A stretch of 64,000 bases of DNA from Streptomyces sp. NBC_00572 (GCF_026341815.1 NZ_JAPENX010000001.1:3782001-3846000), one strand, 5' to 3'; shown: positions 50,275-59,002, numbered from the stretch's first letter. The notes: generated by a model from the sequence alone, not told the origin. Program-made: numbers and translations.

Positions 50275-52859
50275 AGCCGACGTTCACCCGGAGGGCCGGA
50301 CTTGGGGCGCTGCTCGCCGCCGTTCTGCTCGCCCTCGTTCCGCTGCCGCAGGACAGTCCGGCGATGGCGGCGACCGACCCGTCACAGAGCTCGGCGCTGA
50401 CGAAGCGGGGGACCAAGGGGCCCCACGACGACTTCTCGAAACTGGAGGTGACCGTCCACCAGACGAAGAACCTCCGCGGACAGGGGGTGCGCGTCACCTG
50501 GAAGGGCGGGAAGCAGACGTACAGCAAGAAGACCGACTTCCTCCAGATCATGCAGTGCTGGGGGGAAGACCCGGCGGGACCGAAGCGGGAGCAGTGCCAG
50601 TTCGGCGCCGCGCCCGCCGCTCTCGACTTCGGGCAGTTCGTCCTGCAGCGGGTGATCGCCGTCGGCACGGACCCGCAGGAGAAGGAGTACGACGAGCCGA
50701 TTCCGGCTCCGGGTCTGCCGGGACAGACGACCTCTCCGTTCGTACCCTTCACCCCGGTCTCGGGCCCGCCGACGAAGACGTCCACCGACTGGACCTACTT
50801 CAGCAACAACGACACCAACGAGGAGTCCTTCGCCGTCACCCAGCCCGACGGGACGGGCGAGGTGGGCTTCAACCTGCAGTCCACCCGAGAGGCTCCGCAC
50901 CTCGGTTGCGGCGATCCGGTCGGTACGGGTGCGGACGTCCGCGGCCGAAGGTGCTGGCTCGTCGTGGTGCCCCGCGGCTCCCGTGACCCGGACGGGACCG
51001 CCAACAACGGAAGCCTGCAGTCCTCGCCGCTCTCCACCACCAACTGGAACCAGCGCATCACCTTCCCCCTCGACTTCCTGCCCGTCGGCGACCCCTGCCC
51101 CACGGACAAGGCCGAGCGCCGGATGACCGGCTCCGAGCTGGTCACGGAAGCCGTCACCTCCTGGCAGGCGGCCCTGTGCGCGGGCGGCTCCACCCGCTTC
51201 ACCTTCTCCCAGCGGGGAGAGGAGCTGGCCCGGTCGAGCCTGCTCGCCCCGACCTCCACCTCGCCCGGTCTCGGCTTCACCGTCGAGCCCGTGGAAGGCG
51301 GGGAGAAGGCGGGCTTCGTCCACGCCCCCGTGGCCGTCAGCGCGCTGACCGTCGGCTTCTTCTGGGAGGCCGACGGGATCGGGCTCGTGAAGGACCTGCG
51401 GCTGAACCCACGGCTGCTGGCGAAGCTGCTCACGCTGTCCTACCCCTACGACGTCCGGGTGAACACGTGGGGCATGGAACCCCTGGCGCATCTGAAGGGC
51501 AATCCGGTCTCCATCGTCCGGGATCCGGAGTTCCTGAAACTGAATCCGCAATTCGAGGAGTTCCGGCCGGCGGAGCTGAGCTATCCCGGCGGAATTCTCC
51601 TTTCCGCAGATCGGGCCGACACCGCGAAAGTCGTCTGGGACTATCTGCGGAGCAACGCCGACGCGCGTTCCTTCCTTGACGGGAAGCCGGACCCCTGGGG
51701 AATGAGGATGAACCCCCACTACAAGAGTCTGGGAATCAGCACGTCCAGTCTCTACGAGTTCCCGAAGGCCGACCCCACGGAGACGGAACTCCTGCTGTCG
51801 GGGAAGTCCATCACGTACGGGGTGATCGACCGCTCGCCGTACGCCGGCGACTTCCACGACGCCGCCCGGTCGACACGTAGGGGTACGAACAACACCAAGT
51901 ACGAGGTCGCCGAGGACAACGCCACGGGGGGACTCAAGCTCACCGGCCCCCTGGTCCTGCCGGGCAGCCGCCGCGCCTACGGCATCATCGACTCCTCCTC
52001 GGCAACCCGCTATCAGCTCCAGACGGCGGCCCTGGCGAACGCCGACGGCACCTACGTCCGGCCCACCACCCGGACCATGCTCAAGGCGGTCGAACAGTTC
52101 AAGGACTCCTCCGTCCCGGGGGTCCTCGTCCCCGACCCGGCTCGCGCCACGAAGGACGCCTACCCGTTGACGGTGGTGACCTACGCCGCCGCCTCCACCG
52201 GCCTTCCGGCGGACGCCCGCAAGGACTACGCGCGCGTGCTGCGGTACGCGGCCGGACCCGGGCAGAAGCAGGGCACCGCCCCCGGTGAGCTGCCCCTCGG
52301 CTACGCCCCGATGCCCGCGAAGCTGAAGGCCCAGGCCGCCGCGGCGGCCGACCGCCTGGAGCGCGGCACGCCGACCGGACCGGGCGCCACCACCGGCGGC
52401 ACGGCCGGCGGTGACGGCGGCGCGACCGGAGTCTCGAACTCCGGCGGCGGCCAGGGAGCGAACGGCACGACGGGCTCCACGGGCTCCACAGGAACCGGCT
52501 CCGGCGGTACGGGCTCGGGCTCGGGTTCCGGCAGCGGGTCCGCGAGCGGGTCCACCGGCGGCGGTACGGACACGGGCGCGGCCGCCGGGTCGCCGTCCTC
52601 CGCCGCGCCGCCGCCGGCCTCCGGCGCGGGCGGGAACGGCTCTACGAACGGCTCCGGGAGCGCACCGGGGGAGCGGCTCGCCGACACCGGCAGCACGCCG
52701 TCCCAGGTGCTCGGCGTCATTCGCTGGGTCCTTCTCTCGGTCCTGGTCGTCGGCGGCATCGCCGGTATCGCAGGACCCGCGGTCCTGGCCGCCGCCGGCC
52801 GTCGTCGAATTCCCTCGGATTCACCTAGGACAGGAATTCGTAACCTGAAGAGCGGCTGA
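50271..52859 (+). CDS. Large wall-anchored surface protein with LADTG sorting signal
   Basis: 862 residues. The N-terminal signal peptide ends near AMAA. A globular region of about 650 residues has motifs such as FFWEADGIGLVKDLRLNPRLLAKLL and SYPGGILLSADRADTAKVVWDYL, which recall PstS-type binding domains split by insertions; the match is weak. Eight or more Cys occur. A Gly/Ser/Thr linker follows at about 690-800. LADTG at about 803-807 precedes a hydrophobic segment and AGRRR, a complete class E (LAxTG) sortase signal. The GTG overlaps the previous stop (GTGA). It is possibly a second receptor or a scaffold of the transporter. Confidence 0.72.
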   Translation: MKPTFTRRAGLGALLAAVLLALVPLPQDSPAMAATDPSQSSALTKRGTKGPHDDFSKLEVTVHQTKNLRGQGVRVTWKGGKQTYSKKTDFLQIMQCWGEDPAGPKREQCQFGAAPAALDFGQFVLQRVIAVGTDPQEKEYDEPIPAPGLPGQTTSPFVPFTPVSGPPTKTSTDWTYFSNNDTNEESFAVTQPDGTGEVGFNLQSTREAPHLGCGDPVGTGADVRGRRCWLVVVPRGSRDPDGTANNGSLQSSPLSTTNWNQRITFPLDFLPVGDPCPTDKAERRMTGSELVTEAVTSWQAALCAGGSTRFTFSQRGEELARSSLLAPTSTSPGLGFTVEPVEGGEKAGFVHAPVAVSALTVGFFWEADGIGLVKDLRLNPRLLAKLLTLSYPYDVRVNTWGMEPLAHLKGNPVSIVRDPEFLKLNPQFEEFRPAELSYPGGILLSADRADTAKVVWDYLRSNADARSFLDGKPDPWGMRMNPHYKSLGISTSSLYEFPKADPTETELLLSGKSITYGVIDRSPYAGDFHDAARSTRRGTNNTKYEVAEDNATGGLKLTGPLVLPGSRRAYGIIDSSSATRYQLQTAALANADGTYVRPTTRTMLKAVEQFKDSSVPGVLVPDPARATKDAYPLTVVTYAAASTGLPADARKDYARVLRYAAGPGQKQGTAPGELPLGYAPMPAKLKAQAAAAADRLERGTPTGPGATTGGTAGGDGGATGVSNSGGGQGANGTTGSTGSTGTGSGGTGSGSGSGSGSASGSTGGGTDTGAAAGSPSSAAPPPASGAGGNGSTNGSGSAPGERLADTGSTPSQVLGVIRWVLLSVLVVGGIAGIAGPAVLAAAGRRRIPSDSPRTGIRNLKSG

Positions 52860-52900
52860 CCGTGGTGGCCGCCCGTGCCACCGGTGAGGAATTGTTGTTC

Positions 52901-52924
52901 CCGGCCGGTCGACGGACCGGCCGG
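52901..52924. terminator. Hairpin inside the Pst-like operon
   Basis: CCGGCCGGTC (52901-52910) and its complement at 52915-52924 with a 4-base loop, in the 131-base gap after the large surface gene. It could trim expression of the downstream genes or stabilise the upstream message. Confidence 0.5.
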
Positions 52925-52990
52925 TTGAAGAATCCGGATTTTGCTTGTGCGTCCATTCCATGACATCCGTTTCCACGGAGGAGATCAGAA

Positions 52991-53965
52991 GTGAACGTCA
53001 AGTCCCGCGCTCGTATCGGTGCCGCCCTCGGTGTGGCCGCCCTCGGTCTCGGTGTCGCCCTCGCCCCCGCCGCGCAGGCCGACCCCAACCCGATCACCCA
53101 GTACCGCACCCTGGCCGGCACCGGCTCGGACACGACCCAGGACGTCATGAACGGCCTCGGCAACGTCGTCGTGAACGCCATCGGCCAGAAGATCATCGCG
53201 TCCTGGGACGCCACCGGCACGGCCACCATCAAGACCAAGTCGGCCGGCTGTGTGATCAACCGCCCGAACGGCTCCTCCGCCGGTATCGACGCGCTGCGCA
53301 ACGCCGTGGACACCAACTCCGGCTGCCTCGACTTCGCCCGCTCCTCGCGCGGCCCGGCCGACACCAGCACCACGGACCTCACCTGGATCCCCTTCGCCAA
53401 GGACGCGGTGTCCTGGGTGAAGCGCTCCGACAGCACGCTGCCCTCCGACCTGACGGCGACGCAGCTCAAGGACATCTACGAGTGCAACCTCACGGCCCTC
53501 AACGGCGTGGCGCTCACCCCGATCCTGCCGCAGGCCAACTCCGGCACGCGTCAGTTCTTCCTCTCCTCCATCGGCGTCACCGCCCCGGGCTCCTGCGTCC
53601 AGCAGGGTGTCCAGGAGAACGACGGCACCGTCCTCGACACCGCCGGTGACATCGCCCCGTACTCGGTCGCCCAGTACACGGCGCAGGAGAAGGGCGTCGT
53701 CGCGAACCGCCGCGGCGCGGCCGTCCTCGGCTCCGTCGGCACCGTCGCGCCCCGCAACGCCGACAAGACCCTGAACACGGCGTTCCCCTTCCTGCGTGAC
53801 GTCTACAACGTCGTCCCGACCCCGAAGCTGACCAACGCCACGATCTCCTCCACGTTCGTCGGCTCGACCTCCAAGGTCTGCGCCGCCACCACGACCATCA
53901 CCAACTACGGCTTCGGCGCCCTCGGCACCGCCTGTGGTGCCACCACCGTCAAGGGCGAGCGCTGA
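52991..53965 (+). CDS. Secreted PstS-like substrate-binding protein
   Basis: 324 residues. The signal peptide ends at AAQA-DP. The mature part is a periplasmic-binding-protein fold of the PstS group: TLAGTGSDTTQDVMNGLG, FARSSRGPADTST, VSWVKRSD, LTATQLKDIYECNLT, ILPQANSGTRQFFL. It has no lipobox, stalk or C-terminal anchor and so should be freely secreted, unlike its operon partners. Cys pairs suggest disulphides. GGAGGAGA precedes the GTG. The separate 131-base leader with a hairpin suggests it is made at a different level from the anchored receptors. The ligand is unknown; phosphate or an oxyanion by family. Confidence 0.82.
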   Translation: MNVKSRARIGAALGVAALGLGVALAPAAQADPNPITQYRTLAGTGSDTTQDVMNGLGNVVVNAIGQKIIASWDATGTATIKTKSAGCVINRPNGSSAGIDALRNAVDTNSGCLDFARSSRGPADTSTTDLTWIPFAKDAVSWVKRSDSTLPSDLTATQLKDIYECNLTALNGVALTPILPQANSGTRQFFLSSIGVTAPGSCVQQGVQENDGTVLDTAGDIAPYSVAQYTAQEKGVVANRRGAAVLGSVGTVAPRNADKTLNTAFPFLRDVYNVVPTPKLTNATISSTFVGSTSKVCAATTTITNYGFGALGTACGATTVKGER

Positions 53966-53991
53966 TCACCACCGCCTCCTGACCGCACACC

Positions 53992-54017
53992 GGCCGGGCA
54001 CCTTCGGGTGCCCGGCC
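53992..54017. terminator. UUCG-loop terminator hairpin
   Basis: GGCCGGGCACC (53992-54002), TTCG loop, GGTGCCCGGCC (54007-54017), 27 bases after the secreted binding-protein gene. Confidence 0.75.
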
Positions 54018-54060
54018 CCCCGGCGTACCCGTGGCGCATCCGCTCCCCGTATCGCTCCCC

Positions 54061-54104
54061 GCCCGACCGCCCGACCGCCCGACCGCCCGACCGCCCGCCC
54101 GACC
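54061..54104. repeat. Octamer tandem repeat GCCCGACC
   Basis: Four consecutive copies at 54061-54092, then a half unit and a fifth copy at 54097-54104. It lies in the 217-base gap before the LASTG surface gene. Such a low-complexity tract could change length by slippage. Confidence 0.8.
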
Positions 54105-54182
54105 GGCCGCCGGGCACCCCACGCCGCCCGATCCCGCAACCACCGGCCACCCGCTCCCGCATCCGACTCCTGGGGGACCCGC

Positions 54183-55475
54183 ATGAACCGCCCCGCACCA
54201 CTCAGATCACCCGTCGCCCTCCTGACGGCACTCGCCCTCCTCTGCGGCGCCCTCGCCGCCGCCCTGGCCCTGGCCGTCCCCGCCAAGGCCGCCACCGTCC
54301 ACGGGAGTTTCACGCTCCAGGGCGGTTCGGGCTCCGTCACCGCCCGGCCCTTCGCCACCGGGGTCACCACCGCCGCCGCCTGCCCGGCACCGGCCGACCC
54401 CGCCAAGCCCTACCTCAAGGCCCGGCTCGGAGTGGTCGAACCCGTCCTCGGCACCTTCCACGCGATAGCCGGCACGGTCCCCGGGGACCCCCTGAGCGCG
54501 GGGCCCTTCACCCGGCCCGTCGACGTCGAGGCCACTCACACCTCGCTCCAGGAGGGCCTCCGGAACTTCATCCCCGAAGGTCCCCTGGACGGCCGCTACG
54601 AGCTTCGCCTCTACTGCCGGACCGACATCGGGGCCGAGTCGGAGGACTTCTTCTCCACGATGATCCAGGTCACCGGTGACACCTGGGCCCCGATCGCGCA
54701 GAAGGCGACCCTGCTGGAAGTCGTGTCCGACCCCGCCGTCGCCGTCGTCGGCGCGCCGGCCAAGATCATCGCGACCTTCCAGCCCAAGGAGGCCGCCGGA
54801 TCGGTGAGCTTCCAGAAGTTCGTGAACGACGAATTCGTCGACATCGGCGCCGTCGACGTCGTCGGAGGCAAGGCCGAGGTCACCGTCACCGAGTCCGCAG
54901 TCAACAGCGACGGTCTGCCGGTGGTCGTCACGTTCACCCCCACCGACCCCGAGGCCTACACCCCCGCCTTCTTCGTCTACTCGCTGTACGTGGCCGAGCC
55001 CACCCCCACCCCCACCGGCACGACCCCGACCCCCACCGGCACCACCCCCACCCCGACGGGCACCGGCACCGGCACGCCGACCCCGACGGACGACCCCACC
55101 GACACGCCCACGCCGACGGACACCCCCAGCGACACGCCGAGCGACACCCCGGGCCCGACCGGCACCGACACGCCGTCGCCGACCGCGACCGGCGACTCCG
55201 GCACCTCGGGCGGCGCCTCCGGGGGCGACTCGGGCACCTCGGGCGGCTCCGGAGGCGGCTCCGGCGGCAGCGGTACGAGTGGCGGTTCCGGAGACTCGGG
55301 CGGAAGCGGCACCAGTGGCGGCTCCGGAGGCACCGGCACCGACGACGGCAACGGCAGCCTCGCCTCCACCGGTTCCACCGCCGCCTCCGCCGCGCTCGGC
55401 TCCCTCGCACTCTGCCTCCTCGGCGCGGCGGCCGTGATCCAGACCCGCCGCCGCAAGGCGGGCGCCCGCCCGTGA
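54183..55475 (+). CDS. LASTG wall-anchored protein with Ig-like domain
   Basis: 430 residues. The signal peptide ends near AKA-AT. Residues 40-165 form an unrecognised beta-rich domain with two Cys. Residues about 175-270 look like a bacterial Ig-like (Big_3) domain: VSDPAVAVVGAPAKIIATF, GSVSFQKFVNDEFVDIG, VTFTPTDPEAY. A stalk of PTPTGTTPTPTG repeats passes into Gly/Ser-rich sequence. LASTG at about 393 with a hydrophobic segment and TRRRKAGARP is a clear class E sortase signal. The ATG follows GGGGGA. Its stop overlaps the sortase-like gene (GTGA), so the pair is coupled. Confidence 0.82.
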   Translation: MNRPAPLRSPVALLTALALLCGALAAALALAVPAKAATVHGSFTLQGGSGSVTARPFATGVTTAAACPAPADPAKPYLKARLGVVEPVLGTFHAIAGTVPGDPLSAGPFTRPVDVEATHTSLQEGLRNFIPEGPLDGRYELRLYCRTDIGAESEDFFSTMIQVTGDTWAPIAQKATLLEVVSDPAVAVVGAPAKIIATFQPKEAAGSVSFQKFVNDEFVDIGAVDVVGGKAEVTVTESAVNSDGLPVVVTFTPTDPEAYTPAFFVYSLYVAEPTPTPTGTTPTPTGTTPTPTGTGTGTPTPTDDPTDTPTPTDTPSDTPSDTPGPTGTDTPSPTATGDSGTSGGASGGDSGTSGGSGGGSGGSGTSGGSGDSGGSGTSGGSGGTGTDDGNGSLASTGSTAASAALGSLALCLLGAAAVIQTRRRKAGARP

Positions 55476-56347
55476 CCACCGCACCGCCCCCCACCGCCCC
55501 CCGGGCCGGGCTCGCCCTGGCCGGGGCGGCGCTGTCCGTCCTCGCCGCGCTGCTGATCGGCTTCGCCGCCAACCTCACCGTCGTCGGACACCTCCAGCAC
55601 GCCCGCGAGCAGTCCACCGCCTACGACGAGCTGCGCGAGCAACTCGCCCTCGGCACCGCCCCAGTGGGGCAGCTCACCTACGACGGCAAGCCGCTCGAAC
55701 CCGGCGCCCCCGTCGCCCTGCTCCGCATCCCCGCGCTCGGACTCCGCGAGGTCGTCGCCGAAGGCACCACCTCCGAGGTCCTCATGTCCGGGCCCGGGCA
55801 CCGCCGGGACACCGCCCTGCCCGGCCAGGCCGGGGCCAGCGTGATCATGGGCCGCAAATGGGGCTACGGCAGCCCCTTCAACGACGTGCACCGCCTCCCG
55901 AACGGCGCCCGCGTCGAGGTGACGACCGGTCAGGGCGAGGCCGTGTACGAGGTGACGGGCGTCCGGCACCCCGGCGACCCCAACCCCGCGGCCCTCGGCT
56001 CCGGCGAGGGACGGCTCACCCTGATGACGGCGACCGGTGGCGCGTACACCCCCGAGGACATCGTCCGCATCGACGCCAGACTCCTCGGCGCCGCCCGGCC
56101 CAGCCCGCCCCGGCCGCTGCGCCCCGGCTGGATCACGGCCGCCGAGAAGCCCCTCGCGGGCGACCCCGACGCCTGGCCCGGGATCTTCCTCGGCGCCCAG
56201 GCGCTGCTCCTGGCCGCCCTGCTCACCGTCCTCGCCCGCCGCCGCTGGGGAAACCGTCAGACCTGGGTCACCGCCGTCCCGGTCCTCCTCGCCCTCGGCG
56301 TCCTCGTCTCCGGCGAACTGACCCGGCTCCTCCCCAACCTCCTCTGA
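55472..56347 (+). CDS. Sortase-fold membrane protein lacking catalytic His and Cys
   Basis: 291 residues. The N-terminal membrane segment is at about 13-37, the sortase-E-like barrel at 70-207, with two more hydrophobic segments at about 228-290. The barrel keeps VALLRIPALGLREVVAEGTT, GPGHRRDTALPG and PFNDVHRLPNGARVEVTT. Where active enzymes have GHR, this reads GRK (Arg128), and the Cys of the LTLxTC strand is Ala187 (RLTLMTATGG). So transpeptidation is not expected. It may bind LAxTG tails or organise the Pst-like complex. It is coupled to the LASTG gene before it and precedes pstB by 19 bases. Confidence 0.8.
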   Translation: MTTAPPPTAPRAGLALAGAALSVLAALLIGFAANLTVVGHLQHAREQSTAYDELREQLALGTAPVGQLTYDGKPLEPGAPVALLRIPALGLREVVAEGTTSEVLMSGPGHRRDTALPGQAGASVIMGRKWGYGSPFNDVHRLPNGARVEVTTGQGEAVYEVTGVRHPGDPNPAALGSGEGRLTLMTATGGAYTPEDIVRIDARLLGAARPSPPRPLRPGWITAAEKPLAGDPDAWPGIFLGAQALLLAALLTVLARRRWGNRQTWVTAVPVLLALGVLVSGELTRLLPNLL

Positions 56348-56366
56348 CCGCTGTGGAGTCCACACC

Positions 56367-57221
56367 GTGACCGATCTCGCCGACACCGTCACCCTGCCGC
56401 CCGTCCCGCCGCTCGTGCCGGGCGGCGGCGCCGCGGCCCCGTCCCGCGCCGCCGCCCTCGAAGCCGAGTCCGTCTCCGCCTGGTTCGGCGACCGCAAGGT
56501 CCTCGACCGGGTCTCGCTCGCCATGCCCGCCCGTGAGGTCACCGCCCTCATCGGCCCCTCCGGCTGCGGCAAGTCGACCTTCCTGCGCATCCTCAACCGG
56601 ATGCACGAACTCACCGGCACCGCCTCGCTCGCCGGCCGGGTCCTCCTCGACGGCGCCGACATCTACGACCGGGGACGCCGCATCACCCACGCCCGCCGCG
56701 AGATCGGCATGGTCTTCCAGAAGCCCAACCCGTTCCCGGCGATGTCCCTGTACGAGAACGTCCTCGCCGGCCTGAAGCTCGGCGGCATCCGGGCCGGCAA
56801 GCAGGCCAAGGACGACCTCGTCGAGGAGTGCCTGACCCGGGCCGGCCTCTGGAACGAGGTCAGGGACCGGCTGCGGCAGCCCGGCGGGGCGCTCTCCGGC
56901 GGCCAGCAGCAGCGCCTCTGCATCGCCCGCTCGCTCGCCGTCCGCCCCCGGGTCCTGCTCATGGACGAACCCTGCTCGGCGCTCGACCCGACCTCCACCC
57001 GGCGCGTGGAGGAGACCATCGCCGAGCTGAAGTCGGAGGTCAGCGTCGTCATCGTCACCCACAACATGCAGCAGGCGGCCCGCGTCTCCGACTCCTGCGC
57101 CTTCTTCCTCGCCGAACAGGGCACCCCCGGAGTGATCGTCGAGCAGGGGCCCACGGAGACGGTGTTCAACTCCCCGACCGACCCGCGCACCGCCGACTAC
57201 GTCAACGGCCGCTTCGGCTGA
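56367..57221 (+). CDS. pstB: PstB-like ABC transporter ATPase
   Basis: 284 residues. After a 30-residue Pro/Gly-rich lead comes a complete cassette: VSAWFGDRKVLDRV, Walker A GPSGCGKSTFLRILNRM, Q-loop GMVFQKPNPFPAMSLYENV, signature LSGGQQQRLCIARSLA, Walker B VLLMDEPCSALDPTS and the switch His in VIVTHNMQQA. The PNPFPAMS and DEPCSALDP forms are specific to phosphate-type PstB. It ends the operon that begins at pstC and should energise those permeases. The PstB gene being separated from PstC/PstA by five surface-protein genes is unusual; pstSCAB is normally contiguous. Confidence 0.9.
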   Translation: MTDLADTVTLPPVPPLVPGGGAAAPSRAAALEAESVSAWFGDRKVLDRVSLAMPAREVTALIGPSGCGKSTFLRILNRMHELTGTASLAGRVLLDGADIYDRGRRITHARREIGMVFQKPNPFPAMSLYENVLAGLKLGGIRAGKQAKDDLVEECLTRAGLWNEVRDRLRQPGGALSGGQQQRLCIARSLAVRPRVLLMDEPCSALDPTSTRRVEETIAELKSEVSVVIVTHNMQQAARVSDSCAFFLAEQGTPGVIVEQGPTETVFNSPTDPRTADYVNGRFG

Positions 57222-57298
57222 GACCGGTTTCCGGCGTGCGCCCCCGGCGTGCGGGAGTCGAGAGACGTCATGTGCCGTGCGGGTTTCACCCGGACGGC

Positions 57299-57335
57299 CG
57301 AAGGGCCGGTACGGAGTCTCCGTACCGGCCCTTCG
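57299..57335. terminator. Bidirectional terminator pstB / phosphosugar mutase
   Basis: 18-base complementary arms (57299-57316, 57318-57335) around a single central base; the real loop will be a few bases wider. It lies between convergent genes. Confidence 0.82.
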
Positions 57336-57349
57336 TGGCTGTGCGGGGG

Positions 57350-59002
57350 TCAGAGACCCGCCGCCGCCGACAGGTCCCGCTTGATCGCGACCAGCACCTC
57401 GTTGGCCGTCGCCCGTGCCGGGGCGAGGTCGACCGCCGCGGCGACCGGCACCACGACCTCCAGGTAGCACTTGAGCTTCGGCTCGGTGCCGCTCGGGCGG
57501 ACGATGACCCGGGCCTTGTAGGCGCCCTCCAGGTGGTAGCGCAGCCCGTCCGTCGGGGGCAGCGACTCCGTGCCCTTAGTCAGGTCCTCCGCCGACACGA
57601 CCGTCAGACCGGCGAGCGAGACGGGCGGACGCTCGCGCAGCGCCGTCATGGCGTTCGCGATGACGCTCAGGTCCTCGACCCGCACCGACAGCTGGTCCGT
57701 GGCGTGCAGCCCGTGCGCGATCGCCAGGTCGTCGAGCAGGTCGGTCAGCGTCCGGCCCTGCTCCTTGAGCACCGACGCGAGCTCGGTCACGAGCAGCGCC
57801 GCCGTGATGCCGTCCTTGTCGCGGACGCCCTCCGGGTCGACGCAGTAGCCGAGCGCCTCCTCGTAGCCGTACCGCAGGCCCTCGACGCGGGCGATCCACT
57901 TGAAGCCGGTCAGCGTCTCCTCGTAGCCGACGCCCGCGGCCTCCGCGATCCGGCCGAGCAGCGAGGACGACACGATCGACTCGGCGAACACGCCCGTCGC
58001 GCCCTTGTGCACCAGGTGCGCGGCGAGCAGTGCGCCCACCTCGTCGCCGCGGAGCATCCGCCAGCCGCCGACGACCGTCGCGTCGGGCACGGCCACGGCG
58101 CAGCGGTCGGCGTCCGGGTCGTTGGCGATGATCAGGTCGGGGTCCACGGCCCGGGCCGCCTCGAAGGCGAGGTCCATGGCACCCGGCTCCTCCGGGTTCG
58201 GGAACGCGACCGTCGGGAACGCCGGGTCCGGCTCGGCCTGCGCGGCGACGAGCGCGGGCGGCGGGAAGCCGGCGCGGGCGAAGGCCGCCGTCAGGACGTC
58301 CTTGCCGACGCCGTGCATGGCCGTGTAGACGGTCCGCGCGGTGCGGGGGGACCCAGGGGTCAGGACGGCGTCCGTACGCTCCAGATAGGCGCCCAGGACC
58401 TCGTCACCGAGGGTCTCCCAGCCGGCCTCCGGACGCGGCACGTCGTGCAGCGAGCGGATCGCGTCGATCTCGGCGGCGATCTCCGCGTCGGCGGGCGGCA
58501 CGATCTGCGAGCCGTCGCCCAGGTAGACCTTGTAGCCGTTGTCGCGCGGCGGGTTGTGGCTCGCGGTCACCTCGACACCCGCGACGGCGCCCAGATGCCT
58601 TATGGCGTACGCGAGGACGGGCGTCGGCAGCGGGCGGGGGAGGAGCGCGGCGCGCAGGCCCGCGCCGGTCATCACGGCGGCGGTGTCGCGCGCGAAGTCG
58701 GCCGACTTGTAGCGGGCGTCGTAGCCGACGACGACGAGCCCGCCCTCCTGGCCCTTCGCCTTCAGGTACGCGGCGAGGCCGGCGGCGGCGCGGATGACGA
58801 CCGAACGGTTCATCCGCATGGGCCCGGCGCCCAGCTCACCGCGGAGCCCGGCGGTGCCGAACTGCAGCGTGCCGGCGAAGCGGGCGGCGAGCTCGTCGCT
58901 CGCGCCGCGGTCGAGGAGCGCGGCGAGCTCCTCCCGGGTCTCACTGTCGGGGTCCTCGGCGAGCCATGCCTGGGCCCGGGCGATGAGGTCGTCCTGCGTC
59001 AC
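57350..59002 (-). CDS. Phospho-sugar mutase (alpha-D-phosphohexomutase family)
   Basis: Moves phosphate between C1 and C6 (or C5) of a sugar. 550 residues with all four domains: FGTAGLRGELGAGPMRMN, the phospho-Ser loop VEVTASHNPPRDNG, metal-binding IIANDPDADRCAV, sugar loop YEEALGYCVDP and phosphate loop RPSGTEPKLK. The extra length and the EEALGY form resemble the PGM2-like group, which includes phosphopentomutases. It is the gene after purine nucleoside phosphorylase on the same strand, so ribose 1-phosphate to ribose 5-phosphate is a likely reaction. GTG at 59002 with GAAAGG before it. Confidence 0.88.
   Translation of the reverse strand: MTQDDLIARAQAWLAEDPDSETREELAALLDRGASDELAARFAGTLQFGTAGLRGELGAGPMRMNRSVVIRAAAGLAAYLKAKGQEGGLVVVGYDARYKSADFARDTAAVMTGAGLRAALLPRPLPTPVLAYAIRHLGAVAGVEVTASHNPPRDNGYKVYLGDGSQIVPPADAEIAAEIDAIRSLHDVPRPEAGWETLGDEVLGAYLERTDAVLTPGSPRTARTVYTAMHGVGKDVLTAAFARAGFPPPALVAAQAEPDPAFPTVAFPNPEEPGAMDLAFEAARAVDPDLIIANDPDADRCAVAVPDATVVGGWRMLRGDEVGALLAAHLVHKGATGVFAESIVSSSLLGRIAEAAGVGYEETLTGFKWIARVEGLRYGYEEALGYCVDPEGVRDKDGITAALLVTELASVLKEQGRTLTDLLDDLAIAHGLHATDQLSVRVEDLSVIANAMTALRERPPVSLAGLTVVSAEDLTKGTESLPPTDGLRYHLEGAYKARVIVRPSGTEPKLKCYLEVVVPVAAAVDLAPARATANEVLVAIKRDLSAAAGL

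Noticed and set aside
52226..52237. CTACGCGCGTGC as another nucleoside operator
   Set aside because: It matches only the left ten positions, lies inside the coding region of the large surface protein and is not near a start site.
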